Origin: Anaerolineae bacterium
Lineage (GTDB): Bacteria > Chloroflexota > Anaerolineae > Aggregatilineales > Phototrophicaceae
Assembly: GCA_022841825.1 (NCBI GenBank)
Contig: JALHQT010000004.1
Location: 62,001 to 126,000 of the forward strand
DNA length: 64,000 nt
Reading direction: 5' to 3'
The notes below the pieces were generated by a model. It worked only from the letters and a program-made list of their open reading frames with translations, was not told the DNA's origin and searched no databases. Each line of letters begins with the position of its first letter. Within the stretch, counting starts at the first letter, position 1. This document shows, piece by piece, positions 1-8,704 of this stretch. The position numbers and the translations under genes are program-made.

Positions 1-363
1 CGCCATCACGCTCTCAGCGCTGCCACCGATTCGCGCCTGCACAGCCGCCGTCACCGCGCCTTCGGCAAATGGTGCCGCGCACAGGTGCAGATGAGGTCGC
101 CATTCAGGGTCGAGCAGGTCGAGCGCGGTTTCCGCACTCATCAACGCGCTCCCCAGGTCCATCAGGATCACAACCCCATCGGGGGAGTAGACTTCGCTGA
201 TCGCGTTCATGACGCGGATGGGGTCTGTGCCGATGGGGTTCTCCTCGTCGTCGATCCCACCCGCGACGGCAATTGATACTTGCCCTTGCGTCATCTGCGC
301 GGCTAAATCGCGAACCCCTTCCGCCAGCTTCTGGCTGTGGGAGACGAGGACGATGCCGATCAT
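1..363 (-). CDS. dhaM: DhaM, PTS-dependent dihydroxyacetone kinase phosphotransferase subunit (partial)
   Basis: The visible 121 N-terminal residues begin MIGIVLVSHSQKLAEGV, the start of an EIIA-mannose-type fold with the phosphorylatable His at position 9, followed by a GGIDDEENPIGT segment typical of DhaM. DhaM relays phosphate from the PTS (EI/HPr) to ADP bound on DhaL. Its ATG overlaps the dhaL stop codon (ATGA), so the two are translationally coupled. The gene runs off the left edge, so it cannot be told whether it is a single-domain DhaM or carries fused HPr and EI domains. The window contains no other PTS component. Confidence 0.9.
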   Translation of the reverse strand, partial: MIGIVLVSHSQKLAEGVRDLAAQMTQGQVSIAVAGGIDDEENPIGTDPIRVMNAISEVYSPDGVVILMDLGSALMSAETALDLLDPEWRPHLHLCAAPFAEGAVTAAVQARIGGSAESVMA

Positions 364-1010
364 GACACGCCCGAGCCTTTGACGACATCGCGCAGCAGAC
401 CGAGGATCAACGTGGCGGAAGTCGCGCCGGGATCCTGATGTCCCACGCTGCGTTCGCCCAGGTACGAGGCGCGCCCCTTTTTGGCGACCAGCGGAATCGT
501 CGAGCGTACGCCCGCTTCGGCGGCGGCAACACAAGCGTCAAGCGCGTCCGACAGACCAGCGCCTGCTTCCAACTGTGATTTGAGCGCGTTCAGCGCCGGG
601 ATGAGCGCATCGAGCATGGTTTTTTCGCCCACTTCGGCGCGTCCACGCTGGACGACGCCTTCGATCCCCTGCTCCATCAGCTTGACCAGATCCATCGGCT
701 CAAGCTCCTGCCGCGCCTGCACCGCAGTGCTGGCACGCATGAAGAATGTGCCATAGAGCGGCCCGCTCGCGCCGCCCACGCTGGAGATGAGCGCCATTCC
801 GCTGGTATTGAGGATGCTGCCGATGCTGGCATCCGCCATGCTCGGCAGCTTTTCCTTCACCTTGCCAAAGCCGCGCGCCATATTCAAGCCATGATCACCA
901 TCGCCGATGGCAGCATCCAGCTCGGTCAGGTAAGCCTTCTGCGTTTCGAGGAGTGCGGCGCAGTTTTCCAGCCAGGTGATGACCTGCGCTTTCGTGATCA
1001 CGTCAGACAT
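360..1010 (-). CDS. dhaL: DhaL, ADP-binding subunit of dihydroxyacetone kinase
   Basis: A 216-residue protein that matches the usual DhaL length (about 210). The Mg-ADP-binding loop reads DAAIGDGDHGLNM, with the three acidic ligands at D32, D37 and D39, followed by a glycine-rich SSVGGASGPLYGTFF segment and a C-terminal GERSVGHQDPGATS loop. DhaL holds ADP as a permanent cofactor and passes phosphate from DhaM to dihydroxyacetone bound on DhaK. The frame is open upstream to 1178, but the ATG at 1010, just after the dhaK stop, fits the family N-terminus (MSDVITKAQV). Confidence 0.95.
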   Translation of the reverse strand: MSDVITKAQVITWLENCAALLETQKAYLTELDAAIGDGDHGLNMARGFGKVKEKLPSMADASIGSILNTSGMALISSVGGASGPLYGTFFMRASTAVQARQELEPMDLVKLMEQGIEGVVQRGRAEVGEKTMLDALIPALNALKSQLEAGAGLSDALDACVAAAEAGVRSTIPLVAKKGRASYLGERSVGHQDPGATSATLILGLLRDVVKGSGVS

Positions 1011-1015
1011 CACGC

Positions 1016-2086
1016 TTAGACTCCCCAACGCAGGGCAGGCGTCGAGACGGGCGCATCCCAGAACTTCAGGATCTCGGCATCCGCCTTGACCAGCGTGATG
1101 GAGAAGCCCTGCATCTCCAGGGACGTGATGTAGGGTCCCACCAGCTTGCGGGCAATCGTGATGTCGCGCGCTTCGCATAGTTCCGCCAGCTTGCGATACA
1201 CCGCGTACAGCTCGCTGACGGGGGTGCCACCCATGCTGTTGACCAGCGCGATCACCGAGTCGCCCGCTTTGAATGGCTCGTCGATCACGTCACGCTCGAC
1301 CCAGGTCGCGTTTTCGCGATCCCATTCACGCAGTGTGCGCTTGTAGGCACCGTCATCCAGGATTTCGAGCGCCAGGGTCTCGACAATCGCATCGGCTGGA
1401 CGCAGCTTCTCGCGGTACTGCCCAGGCTCGCCATGAATGCCGATGCCGATCTCGACCTCATCTTCCGCCAGCGTAAAGGTCGGCTTGCCCGCTGCGGGGA
1501 CGATGCATGAGGTGAGCGCCATCCCCATCGAACGCCCGTAGGAGTTGACCTTGCGCGCCAGATCTGCACAGGCGTCCAGTCCGTAGCCCTCCTCCGCTGC
1601 CGCGCCGACCACCTTCTCCAGAATGACCGTCGTGCCGACGCCGCGCCGCCCGGCGGTATAGAGGCTGTCCTTGACCGCCACGTCGTCGTCCACGATGACG
1701 TTCTGCACTTTGATGCCTTCGCTGTGCACCATCTCGGCTGCCGTCTCGAAATTCAGCACATCACCGGTGTAGTTCTTGACGATGAACAGCACGCCCGCAT
1801 CGCTCGCGACGGCTTTTGCTGCCTCGTACATCTGGTCGGGGGTGGGGGAGGTGAAGACTTCGCCGGGGCAGGCGGCGGTCAGCATCCCGTGACCGACGAA
1901 ACCACCGTGCAGCGGCTCATGCCCGCTGCCGCCGCCAGAGATGATGGCAACCTTTCCCGCGAACGGCGCGCCGACGCGCGTGATGTACTTGGGGTCAAGC
2001 GAGATGTTCAGTTCGGGATGCGCAGCCGCCATACCCTGGAGCTGTTCGGTCAGCACATTTTCGACCGCGTTGATCAATTTTTTCAT
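1016..2086 (-). CDS. dhaK: DhaK, dihydroxyacetone-binding subunit of dihydroxyacetone kinase
   Basis: A 356-residue protein that spans the whole family. It carries the substrate-pocket motif [16 protein letters not shown] near residue 50 and the catalytic GIGIHGEPG, whose His falls at residue 218, the same number as the E. coli His that binds dihydroxyacetone covalently as a hemiaminal. Product: dihydroxyacetone phosphate. It is the first dha gene, 5 bases from dhaL, and follows the ABC transporter genes on the same strand after about 107 bases. That order suggests uptake of glycerol or dihydroxyacetone feeding this kinase. A glycerol dehydrogenase is not in the window. Confidence 0.96.
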   Translation of the reverse strand: MKKLINAVENVLTEQLQGMAAAHPELNISLDPKYITRVGAPFAGKVAIISGGGSGHEPLHGGFVGHGMLTAACPGEVFTSPTPDQMYEAAKAVASDAGVLFIVKNYTGDVLNFETAAEMVHSEGIKVQNVIVDDDVAVKDSLYTAGRRGVGTTVILEKVVGAAAEEGYGLDACADLARKVNSYGRSMGMALTSCIVPAAGKPTFTLAEDEVEIGIGIHGEPGQYREKLRPADAIVETLALEILDDGAYKRTLREWDRENATWVERDVIDEPFKAGDSVIALVNSMGGTPVSELYAVYRKLAELCEARDITIARKLVGPYITSLEMQGFSITLVKADAEILKFWDAPVSTPALRWGV

Positions 2087-2118
2087 CGATAAGCTCTCTT
2101 TCAGAATTCACCGCTTGT

Positions 2119-2155
2119 CAGCAAGGAGAAACGTGCAGCAAGGAGAAACGTGCAG
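2119..2155. repeat. Tandem duplication of a 17-base unit upstream of dhaK
   Basis: The unit CAGCAAGGAGAAACGTG occurs twice head to tail (2119-2135 and 2136-2152) and is followed by the first three bases of a third copy. It lies in the 107-base gap between the ABC ATPase stop and the dhaK start on the minus strand. No function can be read from it. Confidence 0.8.
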
Positions 2156-2193
2156 CGAGCGAAAATGGAGAGACGCTCGTTACGCATCACTCG

Positions 2194-3276
2194 TTACTTC
2201 ATATCAATTCGCTCGCCTGCCGGTGTGAAGAGCTTCACATCTTCCAGCGGGCAGGTCACCCAGACGCTTTCGCCGGGTGGCGGCAAATCGTTTCGTGTCG
2301 TCTTTGCCTTGATCATGGTGCTGCCGATCTTCAGACTGACGAGGTACTGCCCGCCGATCACCAGCGAGCTGCGCAGAATGACGCCTTTGACCGCTGCTGG
2401 CGTCTCTTCGCCCAGGTTCACACGCTCCGGGCGGATGCCGACGACCACATTCGACAACCCGTGCACTGCTTGCAGCGGGATGGGCTGCCGAAAGAGCGGC
2501 GCGCCGAGATGCTGCCCGCCGTCGTGATTGACGATGGTGTGTTCGACAAAGTTCATGCCTGGATTGCCGAGGAACCAGCCGCCGAAGCGGTTGTTCGGGT
2601 TGTTGTAAATGTCGCGTGGTTTGCCGCGCTGGACGATCTTGCCGTTGTCCATCAGCGCGATCTCGTCCGCCAGCGTCATCGCTTCCGTCTGGTCATGCGT
2701 GACGTAGATGATGGTTTGCGAATGCTGCTTGACGAGACCCTTGAGCGCACGTTTGAGCTGCACTTTGGCGGCAACATCAACATTCGTGATCGGCTCGTCG
2801 AACAGGATGATCTGTGGCTGTCGGGCGACTGCGCGCGCGACTGCCGCCTTCTGTCGGGTCGCGTTATCGAGCGTCGTCACGTCTTCATGCGCGACATGCG
2901 TCAGGTTGAGCTGCTCCAGGATGTCTTCGACGCGGCGTTTACGTTCCTCCTTGCTGACCGATTTGTCGCGCGTCAGCGGCAGCTCGACGCTCTGGAAGAG
3001 CGTTGTCCCGCGATAGACGACCGGATACTGGAAGACCATGCCGATGTTGCGTTCGCTGGGCGTCATGTCTGTGACGCGCTGGTCGCCGAAGTAGATTTCG
3101 CCGGACGTTGGGTCCTGCAAGCCCGCCAGCATACGCATGAGCGTGGTCTTGCCGCAGCCGGATGGTCCGAGGAGGCAGGTGACGGACTCGGCAGGGAAGG
3201 TCATGGAGATGTCATCGACTGCGATGGTTTGCCCGAAGGCGCAGCGCAGTTTTTCCATGCGGATTTCGGTCGCCAT
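2194..3276 (-). CDS. Sugar/polyol ABC transporter ATPase with degenerate signature motif (GlpT/GlpS-like)
   Basis: A 360-residue CUT1-type ATPase with a C-terminal TOBE-like region. Walker A is GPSGCGKTT (37-45), Walker B ends ILFDEP with the catalytic Glu at 161, and the H-loop is YVTHDQ with His 194. The signature, normally LSGGQ, reads LDNAT (136-140), so this subunit cannot supply a normal signature to its partner. The next gene upstream encodes a second ATPase with the opposite pattern, which implies a heterodimer with one good ATP site. The two genes are 1 base apart. Tandem ATPase genes in a binding-protein/two-permease operon resemble glycerol importers of the GlpSTPQV type. The substrate assignment is inferred from that and from the dha genes. 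Confidence 0.85.
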   Translation of the reverse strand: MATEIRMEKLRCAFGQTIAVDDISMTFPAESVTCLLGPSGCGKTTLMRMLAGLQDPTSGEIYFGDQRVTDMTPSERNIGMVFQYPVVYRGTTLFQSVELPLTRDKSVSKEERKRRVEDILEQLNLTHVAHEDVTTLDNATRQKAAVARAVARQPQIILFDEPITNVDVAAKVQLKRALKGLVKQHSQTIIYVTHDQTEAMTLADEIALMDNGKIVQRGKPRDIYNNPNNRFGGWFLGNPGMNFVEHTIVNHDGGQHLGAPLFRQPIPLQAVHGLSNVVVGIRPERVNLGEETPAAVKGVILRSSLVIGGQYLVSLKIGSTMIKAKTTRNDLPPPGESVWVTCPLEDVKLFTPAGERIDMK

Positions 3277-3277
3277 T

Positions 3278-4366
3278 TTATGCCACCCCCTGACCGATGA
3301 ACTGCCCAGTCGATGCCGAATAGACCTTCAGGTCGCCGGGTTGAATGCCAATGGTCGCCTTGCCCTCGGTCAGGCTTTCGATCCCGGCGTTCGGGATCAA
3401 CGCTTCCAACGGTGTTTTTTCGACTTCGAGGTAGACGTGCAGCTCGCCGCCCAGGTCTTCCACCAGGGTGACATCGGCGGGGACGACCAGCAGCCCATCC
3501 CGAAATTCTGGATTGATGCGGATGTTCTGCGGGCGTACCGCGATGCGGACATCGCCCGCCTTCGCCGCGCTGCCCGACGCCGCCAGCGCGAAACGCAGCC
3601 CCTGTGAGGCTACTCTTGTGCCGTCGTCGAGCGTGCCGGGGAAGACGTTGGTGTTTGGGAAGCCGAGCAGCTCCATCGTTCGTACATGCTGAGGGTGGGC
3701 ATAGAGGGCGTCGGTCTCGCCACTTTCGACAATTTTGCCCGCGTCGAGAACATGGATGTCTTCCGCCAGGATCAGCGATTCGAGCGGGTCGGACGTAGTG
3801 TAGATGAAGGTTGCGCCCAGGTCTTCGCGCATCTGGCGCAGGTCATCGAACAGGCGCTCGCGCAGCTTGAAGTCTAAGCCGGTCAGCGGGTCGTCGAGAA
3901 TGAAGATCTTGGTATCCTTGACGATGCCTCGTGCAATGGCGACGCGCTGCTTTTCGCCGCCGCTGCATTGATCCGGCTTCTTCTTGAGCAAATGCGTGAT
4001 CTGCAACTGGCGCGCGACCTGCTCGACGACGGGTACACAGTCCTGCTTGCGCACCCCCATCAGCCGCAGCGGGTACGCGATGTTATCGAAGACCGAGTAG
4101 TGCGGATAGAGTGCAAAGGACTGTGGGACATAGCCGATGTTGCGGTCGGCGGCGGAAACCTTGCCGACATCCACGCCGCGCAGGAAAATCTCGCCCTGGT
4201 CGGGCTTATCCAGACCCGTGATCAGGCGCAGTAAAGTCGATTTGCCCGCGCCGGGCGCGCCGAAGATGACGGAGAAGCGCCCCTCGCGGATTCGCAGGTT
4301 CATCTCCTGCGCGATGACCACCTGCTTGAACTTTTTTGTGACATTCCGAAATTCAACAGCAAGCAT
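3278..4366 (-). CDS. Sugar/polyol ABC transporter ATPase with altered Walker B and H-loop
   Basis: A 362-residue MalK/UgpC-type ATPase. Walker A is GAPGAGKST (36-44) and the signature CSGGE (134-138) is close to consensus. Walker B ends ILDDP, so the catalytic Glu position holds Asp 159, and the H-loop reads YTTSDP with Ser 192 where His is expected. It should still bind ATP, but its own hydrolytic site looks weak, whereas its signature can complete the active site of the neighbouring ATPase at 2194-3276. A C-terminal regulatory/TOBE-like domain follows from about residue 235. Same operon as the permeases upstream. Confidence 0.85.
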   Translation of the reverse strand: MLAVEFRNVTKKFKQVVIAQEMNLRIREGRFSVIFGAPGAGKSTLLRLITGLDKPDQGEIFLRGVDVGKVSAADRNIGYVPQSFALYPHYSVFDNIAYPLRLMGVRKQDCVPVVEQVARQLQITHLLKKKPDQCSGGEKQRVAIARGIVKDTKIFILDDPLTGLDFKLRERLFDDLRQMREDLGATFIYTTSDPLESLILAEDIHVLDAGKIVESGETDALYAHPQHVRTMELLGFPNTNVFPGTLDDGTRVASQGLRFALAASGSAAKAGDVRIAVRPQNIRINPEFRDGLLVVPADVTLVEDLGGELHVYLEVEKTPLEALIPNAGIESLTEGKATIGIQPGDLKVYSASTGQFIGQGVA

Positions 4367-4469
4367 TCTTGATTACCTCAATGCGTAACGTGTCGAGGGC
4401 GTGGCGCGCTGTGCGAACTCACAAAGCCGTCCCTGTTCGCACTGGGCACTTCGCACGCCTCGCTTGTAA

Positions 4470-4997
4470 TTATCCCAGTTCTATCAGCCAGGGTACGAGC
4501 GAGATGCTCAACCAGACGACGAAACCCAGGATGACGATGGTCATCACAGTGCCGATCATCGCTTTACGAAAGCCCGCGTCTGGCGAGATGTTGCCGTAGC
4601 CCACTTGCAGGAGCGTGAAAAAGATCAGCGCCGTCAAGCCGACGCGATAGAAGTCGCGGTCATACTGCTGCGCGATCATGGCGAAGCACACCAGCAGCAG
4701 GATGATCAGCGAAATCTGGATCATGGAGGCGAAGGGCAGCCGCTGCTGGATACTATGCACGGCGGTGATGACGAAGGTGCCCGCCAGGATGATCCATGAC
4801 CAGGGCTGGAAGACATCGGAAATCTCGAATTCTGAGGCTGTCCCGGCGGCGGCTGCTTCTGCCGCCTGCGCCTGCGATTCGCCCCAGGCGACCAGGAACA
4901 TCGCCAGCGCCATCACGATGATGGCGACGACGTAGATGATGCGCGCCGTCTCTTTGGTGAGTGTGAAGCGGCGCTCCGGTTGCGCAACTGCCGCCAT
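4470..4997 (-). CDS. Small integral membrane protein of the glycerol-type ABC operon
   Basis: A 175-residue protein with about five hydrophobic stretches: YVVAIIVMALAMFLVAW near residue 30, then WIILAGTFVITAV, IQISLIILLLVCFAMIA, VGLTALIFFTLLQVG and TVMTIVILGFVVWLSISLV. It has no ABC or binding-protein motif. It starts 3 bases after the upstream permease stop and has a GGAGG ribosome site inside that gene's end. In rhizobial glycerol ABC operons a small membrane protein of unknown role (DUF2160 family) occupies a similar place; equivalence here is inferred from position only. Confidence 0.7.
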   Translation of the reverse strand: MAAVAQPERRFTLTKETARIIYVVAIIVMALAMFLVAWGESQAQAAEAAAAGTASEFEISDVFQPWSWIILAGTFVITAVHSIQQRLPFASMIQISLIILLLVCFAMIAQQYDRDFYRVGLTALIFFTLLQVGYGNISPDAGFRKAMIGTVMTIVILGFVVWLSISLVPWLIELG

Positions 4998-5000
4998 CGT

Positions 5001-5837
5001 CTAGACCTCCCCACGCACAGTCCCGAACGTCATGCCGACGAGCAGGTACTTCTGGAAGAAGAGGATCGAGAGGATCGGCGGGATCATGTAGACGGTCGCC
5101 ATCGAAGCGGTGAATGTCCAATCGACACCACCATCCGAGTAGAGATCGGTCGAGAAGGACACTGGAATGCTGGTCGTGTCGCGCCCGCCCAGGATCAGGC
5201 TGAAGAGGAACTCGTTCCAGACAAAGATCAGATTGAAGATAAACGCAGCGACCAAACCCGGCGCGACCTGCGGCAGGATGACGCGGAAGATGATGTGCCA
5301 GCGCGATCCACCGTTGATGAGCGCCGTCTCGTCGTAGCGCTGCGAGACGCCATCGACGAAGCCTTTCAGAATCCAGACCGAAAACGGGATGCTGAACATG
5401 GCATAAATCATGATCATGCCGAAATAGGTGTCTTTCCATTGCAGCGCCGAGTACATCAGCGAGACGGGAATGACGACGGCGACGGCGGGCACCATACGGA
5501 TCGAGAGCAGCATAAACATCAGGAAGCTTGTCCCACGCGGCTTGAAGCGCGAGAAGGCGTATGCCGCCAGGAACGCGACGACGATGGCGATGCCGACCGA
5601 CGCTGACGACATGAGGATGCTGTTACCCAGGTAGCGCAGCACGTTGGGGCGGTTGAACAGATCGACAAAGTTATCGAGCGTCGGCACGAAGACGAACTGC
5701 GGCGGCACCGCCAGGATGCCATCGGTCGTCTTGAAGGCGCCCATGATGATCCACAGGATCGGCGCGAAGAAGATCAGGGCGATCACCCAGAGCAGGACAT
5801 GATAGGCGGTTTTACGCCAGCCTCGTGCGCGGTTCAT
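5001..5837 (-). CDS. ABC transporter permease, MalG type
   Basis: A 278-residue inner-membrane permease with six hydrophobic segments and the cytoplasmic EAA-loop motif DETALINGGSRWHIIFRVIL, which docks the ATPase. The start was placed at the ATG at 5837, which overlaps the stop of the upstream permease (ATGA). The frame is open further upstream, but that stretch overlaps the neighbour. Second half of the permease pair for the glycerol-type importer. Confidence 0.88.
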   Translation of the reverse strand: MNRARGWRKTAYHVLLWVIALIFFAPILWIIMGAFKTTDGILAVPPQFVFVPTLDNFVDLFNRPNVLRYLGNSILMSSASVGIAIVVAFLAAYAFSRFKPRGTSFLMFMLLSIRMVPAVAVVIPVSLMYSALQWKDTYFGMIMIYAMFSIPFSVWILKGFVDGVSQRYDETALINGGSRWHIIFRVILPQVAPGLVAAFIFNLIFVWNEFLFSLILGGRDTTSIPVSFSTDLYSDGGVDWTFTASMATVYMIPPILSILFFQKYLLVGMTFGTVRGEV

Positions 5838-6823
5838 GTGGCGACCTCCTTCGCTTTTGCCTTGCTGTTCAGGTTGAGAATGTAGAGGTAGATCGAGGTG
5901 AAAGCGATTGCCGTCAGGAGCAGGATAATCGCCAGCGCCGACGACCACCCGACATTGAGCGCCTCGAACGCCGATTCGCGCAGCAGGATCGCGATCAGCT
6001 TGGTCGTGCTGCCGGGTACCGCCATCAGATAGACGAGGTCCAGCGTCTTGAACGAGTCGATGGTGCGCAGCAGGATGCCGAGCATCAGGATGTACTTGCC
6101 ATGCGGCAGGATGATGTAGCGGATGCGGTCAAACCACGAAAGGCGGTCAATCTCGGCAGCTTCCATCTCCGCTTTGGGGACGGATGCCAGCGCCGCCAGC
6201 GTGATCAGGATCATGAAGGGTGTCCACATCCAAATATCGACGAACAGCACCGCCCAGAAGGCGACTTCTGGGTTCTGTAGCAGAAGCACTTCCTGCCCAA
6301 AGAAGCTCTGTGTGAACCAGTTGAGGATGCCGAAGGTCGGTTCATAGATCAGCCGGAAGAACAAACCCGCCGCGACCGGCGTGACGATCATCGGCGTGAA
6401 GAGCAGTGTCAGCGCCAGTCGTCTGCCGGGCATGCTTTTGCTGCCCCAGAAGAGGAAGCCGAGCACCATCCCCAGGAGGGTCTGTATGCCGACACCAAAG
6501 AAGACCCAGATGAAGGTGCGGCTTAAACCCTGCCACATCGCACGGTCACGAATAATGTCCGTATAGTTGTCTATTCCCAGGAATGCCAGGCTGTCTGGGA
6601 TACTGATTTGGTAGCGATAAAAGCTCAAGCCGATCATCCACAAAGTGGGGATCACGTTCCAGACGATGAAAAAGATCAAGACCGGAGCAATCAGCAAGAC
6701 CGGAAGCAGGCGTGCGTCGTCGAAAAGCCGGTTGAAGCGCATGAGAAAGCGCCGCAGCGGCGTCATAGCGGGTACAGCCGCTTGCTGCAGCCGCGCGGGA
6801 GAACTTAAGTCTGCCTGAGCCAT
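5834..6823 (-). CDS. ABC transporter permease, MalF type
   Basis: A 329-residue permease with a roughly 35-residue cytoplasmic N-terminus before the first membrane helix (LLPVLLIAPVLIFFIVWNV) and the EAA-type loop MEAAEIDRLSWFDRIRYIIL. The usual DGA of that loop is DRL here. It pairs with the permease at 5001-5837 and overlaps it by 4 bases. It is separated from the binding-protein gene by 118 bases that hold two hairpin repeats. Confidence 0.88.
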   Translation of the reverse strand: MAQADLSSPARLQQAAVPAMTPLRRFLMRFNRLFDDARLLPVLLIAPVLIFFIVWNVIPTLWMIGLSFYRYQISIPDSLAFLGIDNYTDIIRDRAMWQGLSRTFIWVFFGVGIQTLLGMVLGFLFWGSKSMPGRRLALTLLFTPMIVTPVAAGLFFRLIYEPTFGILNWFTQSFFGQEVLLLQNPEVAFWAVLFVDIWMWTPFMILITLAALASVPKAEMEAAEIDRLSWFDRIRYIILPHGKYILMLGILLRTIDSFKTLDLVYLMAVPGSTTKLIAILLRESAFEALNVGWSSALAIILLLTAIAFTSIYLYILNLNSKAKAKEVAT

Positions 6824-6863
6824 GGGGAGACCTCGGAAGTTTCTTCTAATCTATATCGGGAAT

Positions 6864-6930
6864 GGGCGGGGACTCAACCCCGCCCTTACACCGCGTTGAT
6901 CGCAGGGGCGCAATCCATTGCGCCCCTGCG
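6864..6930. repeat. Two palindromic repeat hairpins between binding-protein and permease genes
   Basis: The first hairpin is GGGCGGGG-ACTCAA-CCCCGCCC (6864-6885). The second (6901-6930) is a perfect 14-base inverted repeat of CGCAGGGGCGCAAT with a 2-base loop. The second has a near-identical relative at 11383-11410. They lie between binding-protein stop and permease start on the minus strand and could act as 3' stabilisers of the binding-protein message. Confidence 0.8.
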
Positions 6931-6941
6931 ATTATTGAACC

Positions 6942-8432
6942 TTATTGCGGTTCGGCGTCTTCGCACTCATCCGGCGGCGCGACTTCGGTACGCCCGTTGT
7001 CGAACAGAATTTGCTGCTGTTCGCAGGCGACGAAGTTCAGCACGGACAGCGCATCGTTGTACTCGCCCGCTGCGAAAGCGGTGAAGGCTTCCTGCTGGAG
7101 TGCCAGCATTTCGGCGTAGTTCGGCTCATGCCAGAAGTCCTGCGCGCGGTCGTTCTGGAGCATGTACTTGTACGCGCGATTCCAGGGGTTGATGTCGTCG
7201 AACGTCGGGTCATTCAGGGTCGCCGCAACGGTCGGGTTGCCACCGCGAATGGCGAATTCAAGCTGAGTTTCTGGCAGATACCACCAGTTGAGGAAATCGA
7301 CGGCGACGCGCATCTTGTCCGCCGGGTTGAAGGCATTCAACACCCAGGGCTGACCACCCATCGAGTAGACGCGCGAGGTCGTGCCGTCTTCGCGGACGAA
7401 CTGCGGCGGCGGGACGATGGCGACGACATCGCGGTTCTCGTCGGTGACCATCGACAAACCGACGGCTGCCCACTGGATCGACGTGGCGACCTTGCCCTGC
7501 GTGAAGGCATCGACGTTCTCACCAATACCCATGCTCAACGCGCCGGGGGGCGTGTAGTTGAGCATACGGCGGTTCCATTCCATCGCCTCGGCGTTGACCG
7601 GGGTGTCGAGGACGCCAACCATCGTGCGGGTTGCCGGGTCCCATGCCTGCCCACCGAGCGACCACATGAACGGATAGAGCTGCATCGAGTAGAAGTCATA
7701 GACGATGGAGTGCTGCATGGCGACGCCATACAGATCCTGGTCGGGGCGGGTGAAGAAGCCAGCGATCAGCTCGAACTGATCCATCGTCAGGACTTCCCAT
7801 TCCTCGAACGTGCTGGGGATGGCAAAGCCGTTGGCGGCTTCGAAGGCTGCCATTTCATCGGGGTTGTTGACGATGTCGGTGCGGACGAAGAGTACCTGCA
7901 CGTCGCCTTCCTGCGGCAGACCCCAGATTTCATCCGAGCCGTCCGGGAAGACCTGATAGGTCGTGCGGGCGACATCGCTGAAGAGTTCGAGGTCGAGCGA
8001 CGGCTGCGGGTCGATGCCCAGGTCGGGCAGACCATTCTCGATCAGTCCGTCAATATCGACGATCCAGCCGGGGGTCGCCAACGCGCCCAGCCATTGGCTG
8101 TCGCTGATGATGATGTTGAATTCATCAGACCCGGTTTGGAGCGAGGCGGCGGCGCGCTGGAACAACGACTCGAACGGCGACTCGGTGAAGGTGAAGCTCA
8201 CGTTGTAGCCGTAGTTTTCCTGCGCATAGCCGACGAACAGGTCGTTCGCCATTTGCGCGCCGAGCGAGCTGGGGAGCCAGCCGCCGATACCGAGGATCGA
8301 CATTTCTATCGATTGACCGGCGAGGGGATGTGCATCCTGACTCATGGCGGGGACGACGGACAGGACGAGGCTCGTCAGGACGAGCAGGGCGATAACCACT
8401 AATCGAGAAGAACGCCTGGAAACTCTGTTCAT
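6942..8432 (-). CDS. Extracellular solute-binding protein (family 1) of glycerol/polyol-type ABC importer
   Basis: A 496-residue secreted protein. It has an Arg-rich N-terminus, a hydrophobic core (LVVIALLVLTSLVLSVV) and a likely cleavage site AMS-QD. No lipobox Cys is seen, so it is probably released or otherwise tethered. The body has the size and composition of family-1 sugar/polyol binding proteins, including a typical mid-protein segment GKVATSIQWAAVGLS. It heads the operon that continues through two permeases, the small membrane protein, two ATPases and dhaKLM. Glycerol or a related polyol is inferred from this order; the binding residues cannot be read off. Confidence 0.85.
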   Translation of the reverse strand: MNRVSRRSSRLVVIALLVLTSLVLSVVPAMSQDAHPLAGQSIEMSILGIGGWLPSSLGAQMANDLFVGYAQENYGYNVSFTFTESPFESLFQRAAASLQTGSDEFNIIISDSQWLGALATPGWIVDIDGLIENGLPDLGIDPQPSLDLELFSDVARTTYQVFPDGSDEIWGLPQEGDVQVLFVRTDIVNNPDEMAAFEAANGFAIPSTFEEWEVLTMDQFELIAGFFTRPDQDLYGVAMQHSIVYDFYSMQLYPFMWSLGGQAWDPATRTMVGVLDTPVNAEAMEWNRRMLNYTPPGALSMGIGENVDAFTQGKVATSIQWAAVGLSMVTDENRDVVAIVPPPQFVREDGTTSRVYSMGGQPWVLNAFNPADKMRVAVDFLNWWYLPETQLEFAIRGGNPTVAATLNDPTFDDINPWNRAYKYMLQNDRAQDFWHEPNYAEMLALQQEAFTAFAAGEYNDALSVLNFVACEQQQILFDNGRTEVAPPDECEDAEPQ

Positions 8433-8475
8433 TAAAGGACACCTTCTTCACACTAAGTCAGTTATTGAGAGTGAC

Positions 8476-8537
8476 GAGTGATGAGGAATGAGTGATGAGT
8501 GATCTCAGGAATGGAGCCTGCTCATTCCTCATCACTC
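8476..8537. other. Long inverted repeat in the leader of the binding-protein gene
   Basis: The 17-base arm GAGTGATGAGGAATGAG (8476-8492) is exactly complementary to 8521-8537, with a 28-base loop. It lies between the predicted promoter and the ATG at 8432, so it would be transcribed as a stable 5' leader hairpin. The GTGATGAGT-type sequence is itself repetitive and a similar string occurs near 43710. Confidence 0.7.
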
Positions 8538-8604
8538 ATCACGCATAACTATCAACACTGACATCAACTACGGAAAGGACCGTTCTGGGAACGTATCCAG
8601 CCTT

Positions 8605-8634
8605 ACTATACTCAGGCGATTTTGCCCATTGCAA
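8605..8634 (-). promoter_or_regulatory. Predicted promoter of the glycerol-type ABC/dha operon
   Basis: On the minus strand, TTGCAA (8634-8629) and TATAGT (8610-8605) are separated by 18 bases, a reasonable sigma-70-type promoter about 170 bases upstream of the binding-protein ATG. Twin palindromes lie just upstream at 8650-8699. Confidence 0.5.
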
Positions 8635-8649
8635 GCATATCGTATAGAT

Positions 8650-8699
8650 GTTGCAAAATGCAACGCTCGCATATTTGGGGATGTTGCGTTCTGCAACAT
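8650..8699. promoter_or_regulatory. Pair of GTTGC-N5-GCAAC palindromic operators
   Basis: Two sites share the pattern GTTGC-N5-GCAAC. The first is at 8650-8664. The second, extended to ATGTTGC...GCAACAT, is at 8681-8699. Their centres are 33 bases apart, close to three helical turns, and both lie upstream of the predicted -35 at 8634-8629. This arrangement suits a dimeric activator or a repressor binding cooperatively. No candidate regulator gene adjoins them. Confidence 0.55.
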
Positions 8700-8704
8700 G
8701 GGTC

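Noticed and set aside
6945-8402. A 485-codon antisense frame opposite the binding-protein gene
   Set aside because: No signal or domain; the sense frame has a clean signal peptide and operon context.
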